Positions 17,475 to 25,844 of a stretch of 37,213 bases of DNA are shown piece by piece. The position numbers and the translations under genes were made by a program. Each line of letters starts with the position of its first letter. Position 1 is the stretch's first letter. Below the pieces are notes generated by a model. The model was not told the DNA's origin, did no database searches, and was given only the letters and a program-made list of their open reading frames with translations. Source of the stretch: Thermoanaerobacterales bacterium (GTDB lineage: Bacteria > Bacillota > Desulfotomaculia > Desulfotomaculales > JASEER01); the NCBI GenBank assembly GCA_030019475.1, contig JASEER010000012.1, forward strand, positions 1-37,213, written 5' to 3'.

Positions 17475-17557
17475 CCTCCTTTCCGAATATCGTATAGCGT
17501 ATGAGATTTCTACTCACCTGGCGGAATCTCCTGTTTGCCGGCAGGGGTTAATATGGC

Positions 17558-17576
17558 GGCGGACCGGGGTTCCGCC
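17558..17576 (-). terminator. GC hairpin between the CBS gene and yajC
   Basis: GGCGGA and TCCGCC form a 6-bp stem with a 7-base loop just after the CBS gene. Following bases on the minus strand are GCCATATTAA, not a U-tract, so terminator function is doubtful. Confidence 0.35.
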
Positions 17577-17603
17577 CTTTGCCGGGGGTCCGACGCCGCG
17601 TCC

Positions 17604-18071
17604 TTAATTGCCGTATGACGCACGAATGATGTCCTGGCGGCTGACAATGCCCACCAATCTCTGTTCCCGGTCCACGACAGGCACCCGGTTCACGCCCTTG
17701 TCCGCCATGATGGCGGCCACCTTCGTCATCGGGTCGTCGGGAGCCACGGTATGTACTTTCTTTGACATCAGGTCGCCGATCTTCCGGGCGATAGCACGCC
17801 TGAACTCTTCGTCAAAGCGCCGGGGGTTTTCGAGGTAGAGAACGCCGCCCATGAAGACCGTGTACAGCGGGCCCCTGACGCCCTTTTCCTGCAGCACAAG
17901 ATCAGCCTCGCTGACGATTCCCACGAGCTTTCCCGCGTCGTCCACCACCGGAAGGCCGCTGACGTGATGCTCCAGCAAGAGCCGCGCCGCCTTCTCCACA
18001 TCGTCCTCGGGGCATACCGTGATTACGTCCCGGGTCATAATGTCCCGGGCCAGCAGGTTCTTCTCCGCCAA
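17604..18071 (-). CDS. Tandem CBS-domain protein
   Basis: A 155-residue protein made of two CBS domains. The first (about 8-65) has ARDIMTRDVITVCPEDDVE and SGLPVVDDAGKLVGIVSEADL. The second (about 97-152) has IGDLMSKKVHTVAPDDPM and NRVPVVDREQRLVGIVSRQDI. CBS pairs bind adenine nucleotides or SAM and regulate partners. Here no other domain is attached, so it may act as a stand-alone sensor. A linker with PRRFDEEFRRAIARKIG separates the domains. The start is TTG at 18071 with AAAGGGG upstream. A promoter with perfect TTGACA precedes it, so it is probably transcribed separately from tgt. Confidence 0.92.
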   Translation of the reverse strand: MAEKNLLARDIMTRDVITVCPEDDVEKAARLLLEHHVSGLPVVDDAGKLVGIVSEADLVLQEKGVRGPLYTVFMGGVLYLENPRRFDEEFRRAIARKIGDLMSKKVHTVAPDDPMTKVAAIMADKGVNRVPVVDREQRLVGIVSRQDIIRASYGN

Positions 18072-18093
18072 TTCCCCTCACCCCTTTTGTGAA

Positions 18094-18123
18094 ATACTAC
18101 CTGATGCGGCATCGCACTGTCAA
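18094..18123 (-). promoter_or_regulatory. Sigma-A-type promoter for the CBS-domain gene
   Basis: On the minus strand a perfect TTGACA (18118-18123) is 18 bases from TAGTAT (18094-18099, 4 of 6). It lies about 25 bases before the TTG start at 18071, which leaves a very short leader containing AAAGGGG. Confidence 0.6.
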
Positions 18124-18203
18124 ATGGGACGTCCCCGTTCCCGGCGCCGCGGCGGCGTATCCCCCGGAGAGTCCGGCGACGCCCGCCCCGGACCTCGTGC
18201 CGA

Positions 18204-19352
<1,149 letters not shown>

Positions 19353-19355
19353 TTA

Positions 19356-19430
19356 ACCCCCACGAACTCCGGCCCCGCAAGGGGCCTGATTTCGCCGCCG
19401 CCAGGCGGCCGATTTCGCACCCACCTGGGG
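19356..19430. repeat. GC-rich hairpin repeat, copy B
   Basis: The queA-tgt gap contains CTCCGGCCCCGCAAGGGGCC followed by TGATTTCGCCGCCGCCAGGCG and GCCGATTTCG. It matches copy A at 14155-14230 over about 40 bases with a few changes that keep the first stem (GGCCCC/GGGGCC) intact. A second stem, GCCGCC-GCCA-GGCGGC, is stronger here than in copy A. Confidence 0.6.
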
Positions 19431-19432
19431 TT

Positions 19433-20467
19433 TCACAGAATCAGCATCGCGTCGCCGAAGCTGAAGAACCTGTACCTGCGCTCGACGGCCTCCCGGTAGG
19501 CCGCCAGGATCAGTTCCCGCCCGGCGAAGGCCGAGACCAGCATCAGGAGCGTCGAGCGAGGCAGGTGGAAATTCGTCAGCAGGGCATCGATCACCTTAAA
19601 GCGGAACCCGGGATAGATGAACAGCTCCGACCAGCCCGCACCCGGCGGCACCGTGCCGTCCGGGAGGGCGGCCGTCTCCAGGCAGCGGGTACTCGTCGTC
19701 CCGACGGCGATCACCCGGCGCCCCTCCCGCTTGGCGGCGTTCACGGCCTGGCTTGTCCCCTCCGGGATCCCATAGTGCTCGCGATGCATCCGGTGGGCGG
19801 TGATATCCTCGGTCTGGACCGGGCGGAAGGTATCCAGGCCGATGTGCAGCACCAGCGTCGCTGTCCTGACCCCGGCGGCGCGGAGGGAGCGCAGGAGTTC
19901 CGGCGTGAAATGCATCCCCGCCGTCGGGGCGGCCGCCGATCCCGGCTCCCGGGCGTAGACCGTCTGGTAGCGACCGGGGTCGGCCAGGGGTTTTTTGATG
20001 TAGGGAGGCAGAGGGACTTCCCCCGCCTCTTCCAGGACCGCCTCGAAGGTTTTCCCGGCCGGCAGGCTGAAGCGTACCAGCCGGCCCCCGGCGGCGGTGC
20101 GGGCCACAACCTCCCCGCGGAGGCCGGCGGCGAATTCCGCGACCGTCCCCGGCGGGAGGCGCCGCCCGGGCCGGGCAAGGCACTCCCAGGTGTTCTCCCC
20201 CTCCCCGCCCGGCCTGAGCAAGAGAAGCTCCACCCGGCCGCCGGAGCCCGCCTTACGGCCGTATAGCCGTACCGGAAGGACTTTGGTCTCGTTGAGGACC
20301 AGTAGGTCGCCGGACTGGAGGTAGTCCCCGATGTTACGGAAAACATGGTGCTCGATGCACCCCGTGGCGCGATGAACGACCATCAGCCGGGACGCCGTGC
20401 GGTCGGCCGGGGGCTCCTGGGCGATCAGTTCCGGCGGCAATTCGTAGTCAAAGTCTGAAAGGTGCAT
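19433..20467 (-). CDS. queA: S-adenosylmethionine:tRNA ribosyltransferase-isomerase
   Basis: QueA moves the ribosyl part of SAM onto preQ1 in tRNA, giving epoxyqueuosine. The 344-residue protein opens with FDYELPPELIAQEP and has GDLLVLNETKVLPVRL, AAPTAGMHFTPELL, LHIGLDTFRPVQ and the C-terminal LTNFHLPRSTLLMLVSAFAG, all signatures of the family. The ATG at 20467 follows GAAGG. It begins nine bases after the VWA gene stop, so expression of queA may partly depend on the accessory module upstream. Tgt follows and QueH, which finishes the pathway, is 8 kb away at 28251-28805. Confidence 0.97.
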   Translation of the reverse strand: MHLSDFDYELPPELIAQEPPADRTASRLMVVHRATGCIEHHVFRNIGDYLQSGDLLVLNETKVLPVRLYGRKAGSGGRVELLLLRPGGEGENTWECLARPGRRLPPGTVAEFAAGLRGEVVARTAAGGRLVRFSLPAGKTFEAVLEEAGEVPLPPYIKKPLADPGRYQTVYAREPGSAAAPTAGMHFTPELLRSLRAAGVRTATLVLHIGLDTFRPVQTEDITAHRMHREHYGIPEGTSQAVNAAKREGRRVIAVGTTSTRCLETAALPDGTVPPGAGWSELFIYPGFRFKVIDALLTNFHLPRSTLLMLVSAFAGRELILAAYREAVERRYRFFSFGDAMLIL

Positions 20468-20476
20468 GGTGAACCT

Positions 20477-21715
20477 TCATTTCATAAGAATGAGTCGTGT
20501 CCGGGGCAGGGCCGGATCCCGGTCGGTGGTTACGAACACCATCCGCGCCGCCCTTGCCGCCAGGCGGCGGTAAAGGCGCAAAGTGGCCGCGTCCCCGAGG
20601 TCTGCAATGTGGCCGTCGGAAAGGATGACCACCATGTCCTGGGGGGCCATGTGCCGCGCAAGCTGCGCCAGCGCGGGGGCCAGGACGGTCCCCCCGCCCC
20701 CCCGCATTTCGGGTGCCAGGCGGCGCCGGACCTGGGTCGCGGTGTTCACCGTAACCACCGGGTAAGCCTGCGCGTCCCAGGGAATCACCCTCAAAGTACA
20801 GTTCTGCACGCGGGACAGGGACCAGACCTCGGTCAGAAAACGGCCCAGGCTGTGGTCGTCGATCGAGCCGGAGCAATCCACCAGGGTCCAGATGGTCCGT
20901 AACCCCAGGCGCTTGACCCCGGGGAAAGACTCGTAACGGCGGGAAGGGCGCTGCCAGGTCGTGACCACGGTCCGGCCGACCCCCTCCTGCAGGCTCCCTC
21001 TAAGCTGCCGCCTCCAGTCGATCTGCGGCCGCAGGGCGGTCTTGACCGCCCGCGCCAGGTCGCCGGGCATCAGGCCGGCCTGCCGCGCCGTCACCAGGGC
21101 CTCGGCAACCGCTGTGAGCCAGTGCGTCTCCGGGTCGTCCCCCTCATTCAACCCCCCGTCCTGGACCACTTGCCCGCCCGGTTCGGGCCCCCGGTCAAGC
21201 AGGTCCCGGGGCATGCCCTCCGGGGCGCGGAGCGGCTTCGCCGCCGATGTTTCCTCCAGCAGCCGGTATACCTCGGCCGCCGAGGCACGGCGCAGGTCTT
21301 CCAGTCCGATGTCCCGTCCCGCGGTCCTGAGGTATTGCCGTACCCCGGCCGCCGTTACCGGCTGCCCGGCGGCCTTGTCATAGCCGTGAACAAAAAGCAT
21401 CTCATTGACGACCATGTCGGTGGACAGGTTCCAGAGTTCGCGGTCCTTGCCCGACACCTGCCACGGGTGCCCGAAGGCCAGGTGCAGCGCCTCGTGCAGC
21501 AGAATAAAGGTCTTCGCCTCAACCCCGTCCAGGCCGGACCAGAAAAAGGGATTGACAATGACCTCGCCTGAAGACGTGGCGCCTACCGTCTCAATCCGGT
21601 CGTGGACCAAAAGGCGCATCTTCCGCAGGAGCAGGCCCAGGAAGGGGGCGCGCAGGAAAAGCAGGGCCTTGATATCCTCAAGGTCCTGCCGCATACTCTT
21701 GGCCAGCGTAAGCAA
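20477..21715 (-). CDS. Putative metallopeptidase-like/VWA protein (DUF2201 type)
   Basis: This 412-residue protein has two parts. The N-terminal DUF2201 region contains ILLHEALHLAFGHPW, a zinc-peptidase HExxH motif (H74, E75, H78) with further H83. The C-terminal region is a von Willebrand factor A-like domain with the MIDAS motif DCSGS (280-284), a later threonine in GGGGT and the aspartate in ILSDGHIADLG, so metal binding looks intact. Such proteins partner MoxR-type ATPases, as here, where the MoxR gene is 16 bases upstream. The target is not visible. The start TTG at 21715 has GAGGGG about seven bases upstream. Proteolysis is inferred from the motif only. Confidence 0.85.
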   Translation of the reverse strand: MLTLAKSMRQDLEDIKALLFLRAPFLGLLLRKMRLLVHDRIETVGATSSGEVIVNPFFWSGLDGVEAKTFILLHEALHLAFGHPWQVSGKDRELWNLSTDMVVNEMLFVHGYDKAAGQPVTAAGVRQYLRTAGRDIGLEDLRRASAAEVYRLLEETSAAKPLRAPEGMPRDLLDRGPEPGGQVVQDGGLNEGDDPETHWLTAVAEALVTARQAGLMPGDLARAVKTALRPQIDWRRQLRGSLQEGVGRTVVTTWQRPSRRYESFPGVKRLGLRTIWTLVDCSGSIDDHSLGRFLTEVWSLSRVQNCTLRVIPWDAQAYPVVTVNTATQVRRRLAPEMRGGGGTVLAPALAQLARHMAPQDMVVILSDGHIADLGDAATLRLYRRLAARAARMVFVTTDRDPALPRTRLILMK

Positions 21716-21731
21716 GCTTTTCCCCTCCCCG

Positions 21732-22979
21732 CTACTTCAGCAGGTCGCCGACCGCCGCGTACGCATCCCGGACCTTGTGGGACTGGGCGCACATCTCGAG
21801 GTAGACGGCGGCGTGCCAGGGCGCCGTAAGACGGTTGGCCAGGGTGAACCACAGCAGGGTTAAATACTCCCGGCTCTGAGCGGCCACGGCCTCCAGTAGC
21901 CCGACCGCCGCGCTGACCGCCGGGCGAACGGCGGCTCTCGCCAGTGGCATTTCGATCTCCGCCGGACAGTCCCCTGCGATCTCGCCGCCGGCTTCCGCCA
22001 ACCTTTGCCCGATGATGACGACCGCGATATAGCGTTCATCGACATCCAACCGTTCGAAGAGCGCCGGCTCCTGCAGGAGTTCCTCGTAAGTAGGGACGGA
22101 ACTCTGCCTGAAGGCGAAAAGTTTTTCCCCGACTTCAGGGCCCAGGGCCGCAACGCAGAGGATACGGATCGACGCGCTGTCCAGGCCGGCTTCCGCGGCC
22201 GCCGCCAGGTCCCGCGCCAGGAAGGTGTAGCTGCGGGGTGTCGGAAAACCTTCCATGGTCTCCCCTTCCTCGGGCACCCGGCAGAAGTCGTCGGGGAACC
22301 GGGAAACGTAGGCGAACACCTTTTCGTCGCTTCGCGGGTAATGGGCGCCCATCCAGCGCAGCCACTCGCGCACCGCCGGCGGTCGCACGCCGAAGCGGTA
22401 GACCCGGTTGAGAAGGGGCGCCGGCAGAAGGTTGGCGATCGAACTCTCCTCCGGCCGGTTGCCGGCGGCCACCACCTGCACCTGCGGGCCGAAAGCGGTA
22501 AAGCCGGCCGCCCTGTCCTGGATGAGCTTGTAGGCCGCGGCCAGCACATCGGGGCGCTGGACATTAGTCAACTCATCCAGGAAGAGAATCCCCGGCACCT
22601 CTGAGAGGAGCACGGCCCACTGGGGCGGGTGATAGACCAGTTGCTTGCGGCCCCCGACGGTAACCGTGACCGGGCGGCCCAGGAGATCCACCGGCTCGGT
22701 CTCAGTCAGCCGCAGATCCACGAACATGAAATAGCGGTCGGGCGCGGCATATAAGTCGGCCAGGTCGATGCCGTCGAGATGCTGCCTTTTGTATTCTACA
22801 AGACGGCGGCCAAGCATGCCAGCGGTTTCTTCCGCGGCTTCCCTTACCAGCACGCTCTTGCCGATTCCGGGCGGGCCGAGAAGGAGCACACTCCGCCGGG
22901 CATCAGTACGGTACAGGAAAAAGAGCAGTTCCTTAACGGCTTCGGGCGTCAAAGCATCGGCTCTGTTCAAGCGACGCAC
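21732..22979 (-). CDS. MoxR-type AAA+ ATPase
   Basis: A 415-residue ATPase with Walker A GPPGIGKS (35-42), Walker B GILFLDELTN (D135, E136), a sensor-1-like VVAAGNRPEE and the sensor-2 region FPTPRSYTFLARDL. The absence of extra domains and the neighbouring VWA protein place it in the MoxR group, whose members act as chaperone-like remodellers with VWA partners. The first start, GTG at 22979, overlaps the LRV gene by 47 bases. A TTG at 22970 has AAAGGGGG at eight bases and is a good alternative, reducing the overlap to 38. The overlap on one side and 16-base gap on the other indicate one operon of three genes. Confidence 0.9.
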   Translation of the reverse strand: MRRLNRADALTPEAVKELLFFLYRTDARRSVLLLGPPGIGKSVLVREAAEETAGMLGRRLVEYKRQHLDGIDLADLYAAPDRYFMFVDLRLTETEPVDLLGRPVTVTVGGRKQLVYHPPQWAVLLSEVPGILFLDELTNVQRPDVLAAAYKLIQDRAAGFTAFGPQVQVVAAGNRPEESSIANLLPAPLLNRVYRFGVRPPAVREWLRWMGAHYPRSDEKVFAYVSRFPDDFCRVPEEGETMEGFPTPRSYTFLARDLAAAAEAGLDSASIRILCVAALGPEVGEKLFAFRQSSVPTYEELLQEPALFERLDVDERYIAVVIIGQRLAEAGGEIAGDCPAEIEMPLARAAVRPAVSAAVGLLEAVAAQSREYLTLLWFTLANRLTAPWHAAVYLEMCAQSHKVRDAYAAVGDLLK

Positions 22980-24219
22980 CCCCTTTTTCCATGGCGATCA
23001 TCGTCCGCAGAAAGGACGGGAAACAAGGATGGTGGGACAGATCCCGTAAGACCATCGCCGTGTCGCTGGTAAAGGTCCAAAGGCAAACGGCGGCGGCCAT
23101 AGCCGTAACAGCATCCTCGGTGCAGTTCGGATGCGCCAGCGCGCGCAGCCGCACCGTCCGGTAGCTGTCGGTCAGGAGGACGGCCAGCACCCCGGGGGGG
23201 CAACCGGGGTTTTCACTTACCGCCAAGCGCACCCCCCCTTCTCGGTCGCGGGCCAGGTCCCGCAGCACCCAGGCCGGCGCTGCGGCATTGGCCGCCACGC
23301 GGGCCCGCACAACCGGGCGCGTGTCCAACGCCTGCCCGGCCAGTACCCCCGGCGGGGTCCGGCGGTTCGCCGCCACAGCCTCTCTTACCCGGGGGTTGCG
23401 GTCGAAGGCCAGCGCCGCGAGAATCACCCGGGGACAGCGCCGGTTCCGCGCCACCGCCTCCCGCACCTGCGGGCCGCCGTCCCGCGCCAGGTCCGAAAGC
23501 AAGGATACCGGGGAGGCGGCGTTGGCGGCGATGCGGGCCAGGAGAGAAAGGTCAGGATTGGGCGGAAGGGTATGCGGGGCATAGTCATCCATGTACACGA
23601 CACGGAACGCCAGGGGTCTCCGTTTCGCCGCCAGCCGGAGCAGCACCTGAACCGGGGCGGCAGGGTTGGCGCTGACCGCCAGGCGCAGGGAAAAGCTCGG
23701 GGCCTCGGCCAGGTCGGCCAGGACCCACGGCGGGCAGGCCGGGTTCAGGGCCGCCGCCTCCTGTAAGACTTCGTCCGGTGAACAGGCCAGGGCCACAATC
23801 TCATCCTGCGGAAGAGACGGGTTGGCCGCCGCCCGCCTGACGACCCAGTAATCGGAGTCCGCCGCCAGTAACCGCAGCGTTTCCGGCGGAGCCGACGGGT
23901 TCGCCGCGACCGCCCCGCGCACGGCGCTGCTGGGGTCATCGGCCAGTTGCCGGCTGAGCCGGGCCGGGCAGGAGGGGTTTGCCGCCACCGTCTCGCGCAG
24001 GCGGGCATCGCTATGACCGGCGAAGGAGGCCAGGACGGCCGGCGGGCAGTTCGGGTGCGAGAGCACCCGGCGCCGGAGCGAGAAGTCGCCCCCCACTGTC
24101 ATACGGGCCAGGATATCCGGCGTGCATCCGGGATGGCCGGCGGCAAAATGCCTCAGCCAGAGATCGTTGCTCCCGGCGAACGAGCGTAACAGGCCGGGCA
24201 GGTACGGCGCCCCGTTCAT
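22933..24219 (-). CDS. Leucine-rich-repeat-variant (LRV/HEAT-like) repeat protein
   Basis: This protein of 428 residues is nearly all repeats of about 24 residues with the core VRxAVAANPxCPPxVLAxLA. I count about 13 units from HPGCTPDIL to HPNCTEDAV, including NPSCPARLS, NPACPPWVL and NPGCPPGVL. One irregular insert between units 7 and 8 (RVVYMDDYAPHTLPP) breaks the array. The pattern matches the LRV family first described in Azotobacter, but the N-terminal Cys cluster that binds [4Fe-4S] there is not seen. It is a superhelical scaffold for protein binding, probably the adaptor of the downstream MoxR/VWA pair. The ATG at 24219 uses GGGGTG at eight bases, inside a hairpin arm. Confidence 0.85.
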   Translation of the reverse strand: MNGAPYLPGLLRSFAGSNDLWLRHFAAGHPGCTPDILARMTVGGDFSLRRRVLSHPNCPPAVLASFAGHSDARLRETVAANPSCPARLSRQLADDPSSAVRGAVAANPSAPPETLRLLAADSDYWVVRRAAANPSLPQDEIVALACSPDEVLQEAAALNPACPPWVLADLAEAPSFSLRLAVSANPAAPVQVLLRLAAKRRPLAFRVVYMDDYAPHTLPPNPDLSLLARIAANAASPVSLLSDLARDGGPQVREAVARNRRCPRVILAALAFDRNPRVREAVAANRRTPPGVLAGQALDTRPVVRARVAANAAAPAWVLRDLARDREGGVRLAVSENPGCPPGVLAVLLTDSYRTVRLRALAHPNCTEDAVTAMAAAVCLWTFTSDTAMVLRDLSHHPCFPSFLRTMIAMEKGGASLEQSRCFDARSR

Positions 24220-24226
24220 GAGCAAA

Positions 24227-24260
24227 ACACCCCGGTATTAGTCTATTAACACCGGGGTGT
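24227..24260 (-). promoter_or_regulatory. Hairpin covering the LRV gene's ribosome-binding site
   Basis: ACACCCCGGT (24227-24236) and ACCGGGGTGT (24251-24260) are perfectly complementary with a 14-base AT-rich loop. On the minus strand the 3' arm contains GGGGTG, the ribosome site of the LRV gene, eight bases from its ATG. The same hairpin is followed by TTTT, so it could also act as a weak terminator for spoIID. Confidence 0.6.
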
Positions 24261-24291
24261 AAAAATATACTATTTGGGCGAATCGTGAAAC

Positions 24292-25731
24292 CTAGTACGC
24301 GTAATTCGTCACAATCTCTGTATCGGCGTAATAATGGCGCAAAATATCGCCGTAACTGAAGCCGGCTTCGGCCATGCCCCGGGCGCCCCACTGGCTCATC
24401 CCAAGGCCGTGGCCCCAGCCGTTGCCGGTAAAGGTAATACTCAAAAGCCTCCCGCTCCGGTCGGTCTTTTTCATCATTGTGAAATAGGAACTCTTCAGGC
24501 CGAATGCGATCCTGACCCGGTCGGCGTTATAGATCTCCAGCTGGGCGGGACGCCCGTAGGGATCCAACCCCGTCACCCGCACCTTTTCGACCCGCCTGCC
24601 GGTCGATGTCCGCTCCAGTTCCTCGATATCGAGCACGGTCTGGGCTATACGGCCGCGGCTGGGTTCCGGCGGCAACGGCTCACCGAAGATGAACCCCTTG
24701 GCGGCCATCTGCGCCGCCAGTTGATCAGCCGAATAACTGACCTGCCAGCCGTAATGCGCTGGATTCCTGTCGTAGGGGTCGTCCTGGGCGCGGATATAGG
24801 GCAGCCGGGCGGTCCAAACGTCCTCAGCGTCTTCAGTGCACCCCCCGCTGCTGGAATGGAAGAAAGCGGCGATCAGTTCCCCGCGATGCACCAAGACCAC
24901 CCCCCGGGTCGCCTCGACGGCCGCCGTGGTTTCCGGCCGCTCCCATTCGGCACCGTGATACACCTGGCTTCCCGTGTTGGGGACGACATCGTAGTCCCTG
25001 TTGCGGGCCTTCACCCGTTCAAGGGCGTACGTCCGGGCGGCCACCGCCTGGGCCTTCAAGGCCTCCGCCGGCCAGCCGTACGGCATCTCGCTGGGTACCA
25101 CGCTGTAAAGGTACTGCTCCACCGGCAGCTCGTTTACCGCCAGAATGGTGTCGCCGCCTGTATTCTTAATGACGAGGTCCCCTCGGTACCGGCGGTAGCT
25201 TCCTTCAACCTGCAGGGCAAAAGTGGCCTGTACAGCAGAACCGCCTTCCAATGTCGTCATCCCGGCGGCGCTGCGGACAGTATAAGAGCCGGCTGGCGGA
25301 AGAGATGCCAGGCGGCCTTCGCCGGTCACGGCCGTCTTGCCGGAGTCCAGGGAGACTTCGCCATCCCTTCCTCCGGCCCCGGCGACGGTCACCGGCTTTC
25401 CCTTAGCACCGCGCAGGACCACCGGTCCTGAGAAGGTCCCCAGAGTCTCACCGCCGCGCAGCACCTGCAGCCGGTCCCCCCGCGGCCGGACCTGCCACGT
25501 TTCGCCGGCGGCGCAGTCGGCAATTAACGCTCCGGAGGCTGTGTTGACCAGGGTATAGCCCTCCCCGGCCCGGAAGCTCACGTCGGAGACACCCTGGAGC
25601 AGGGCCACACGGACCAGAGGTTCCTCGCCGCGGACGCCGGCCGCCGTTCCGGTGGCGAGCAGCAAGACAAGCAAACAGGCCAGGATGAGGAAGGTTCCCT
25701 TCCGGCCTGAATGTTTGACTCGCTTAGCCAA
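24292..25731 (-). CDS. SpoIID/LytB-domain protein
   Basis: A 479-residue secreted or membrane-anchored protein of the SpoIID/LytB family, lytic transglycosylase-like enzymes that cut peptidoglycan, in sporulation during engulfment. TTG at 25731 (GGGAGG at seven bases) gives KRVKHSGRKG followed by a hydrophobic signal segment (about 13-30) ending near ATGTAAGVRG. The region to about 190 has no family I recognise. The SpoIID domain follows, with VNELPVEQYLYSVVPSEMP, containing the catalytic glutamate in SEMP, AVAARTYAL, FHSSSGGCTEDAEDVW and the end motif GNGWGHGLGMSQWGARGMA. Whether it is the engulfment SpoIID or a paralogue (LytB type) is open. Upstream is a strong bipartite hairpin. Confidence 0.92.
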   Translation of the reverse strand: MAKRVKHSGRKGTFLILACLLVLLLATGTAAGVRGEEPLVRVALLQGVSDVSFRAGEGYTLVNTASGALIADCAAGETWQVRPRGDRLQVLRGGETLGTFSGPVVLRGAKGKPVTVAGAGGRDGEVSLDSGKTAVTGEGRLASLPPAGSYTVRSAAGMTTLEGGSAVQATFALQVEGSYRRYRGDLVIKNTGGDTILAVNELPVEQYLYSVVPSEMPYGWPAEALKAQAVAARTYALERVKARNRDYDVVPNTGSQVYHGAEWERPETTAAVEATRGVVLVHRGELIAAFFHSSSGGCTEDAEDVWTARLPYIRAQDDPYDRNPAHYGWQVSYSADQLAAQMAAKGFIFGEPLPPEPSRGRIAQTVLDIEELERTSTGRRVEKVRVTGLDPYGRPAQLEIYNADRVRIAFGLKSSYFTMMKKTDRSGRLLSITFTGNGWGHGLGMSQWGARGMAEAGFSYGDILRHYYADTEIVTNYAY

Positions 25732-25782
25732 ATCAATGCCTCCCCTGTCTTTGTCCCGTCCCTCTCTTGGCATTCGACACAA

Positions 25783-25823
25783 AACGCGGGTCTCCTGCCA
25801 CCGGATGGCAGAAAACCCGCGTT
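25783..25823. terminator. Bipartite perfect hairpin between AOR and spoIID
   Basis: AACGCGGGT (25783-25791) pairs with ACCCGCGTT (25815-25823), and inside it CTGCCA (25795-25800) pairs with TGGCAG (25806-25811) around a 5-base loop. The two stems are separated by a symmetric 3x3 internal loop. On the minus strand it is followed by TTGTGT after the stem's own TT, a modest U-tract, so it is probably the terminator of the AOR gene. Confidence 0.65.
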
Positions 25824-25844
25824 CAGGCAGAAAAGGAAGCCCTA

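Noticed and set aside
17475-17603. SCIFF-type Cys-rich peptide expected near yajC/secD in Clostridia
   Set aside because: No short frame with six cysteines is present in this gap or in 17065-17183.
25783-25823. Riboswitch for molybdenum or tungsten cofactor near AOR
   Set aside because: The element is a simple two-stem hairpin lying after AOR, not before it, and lacks the multi-stem layout of the Moco motif.
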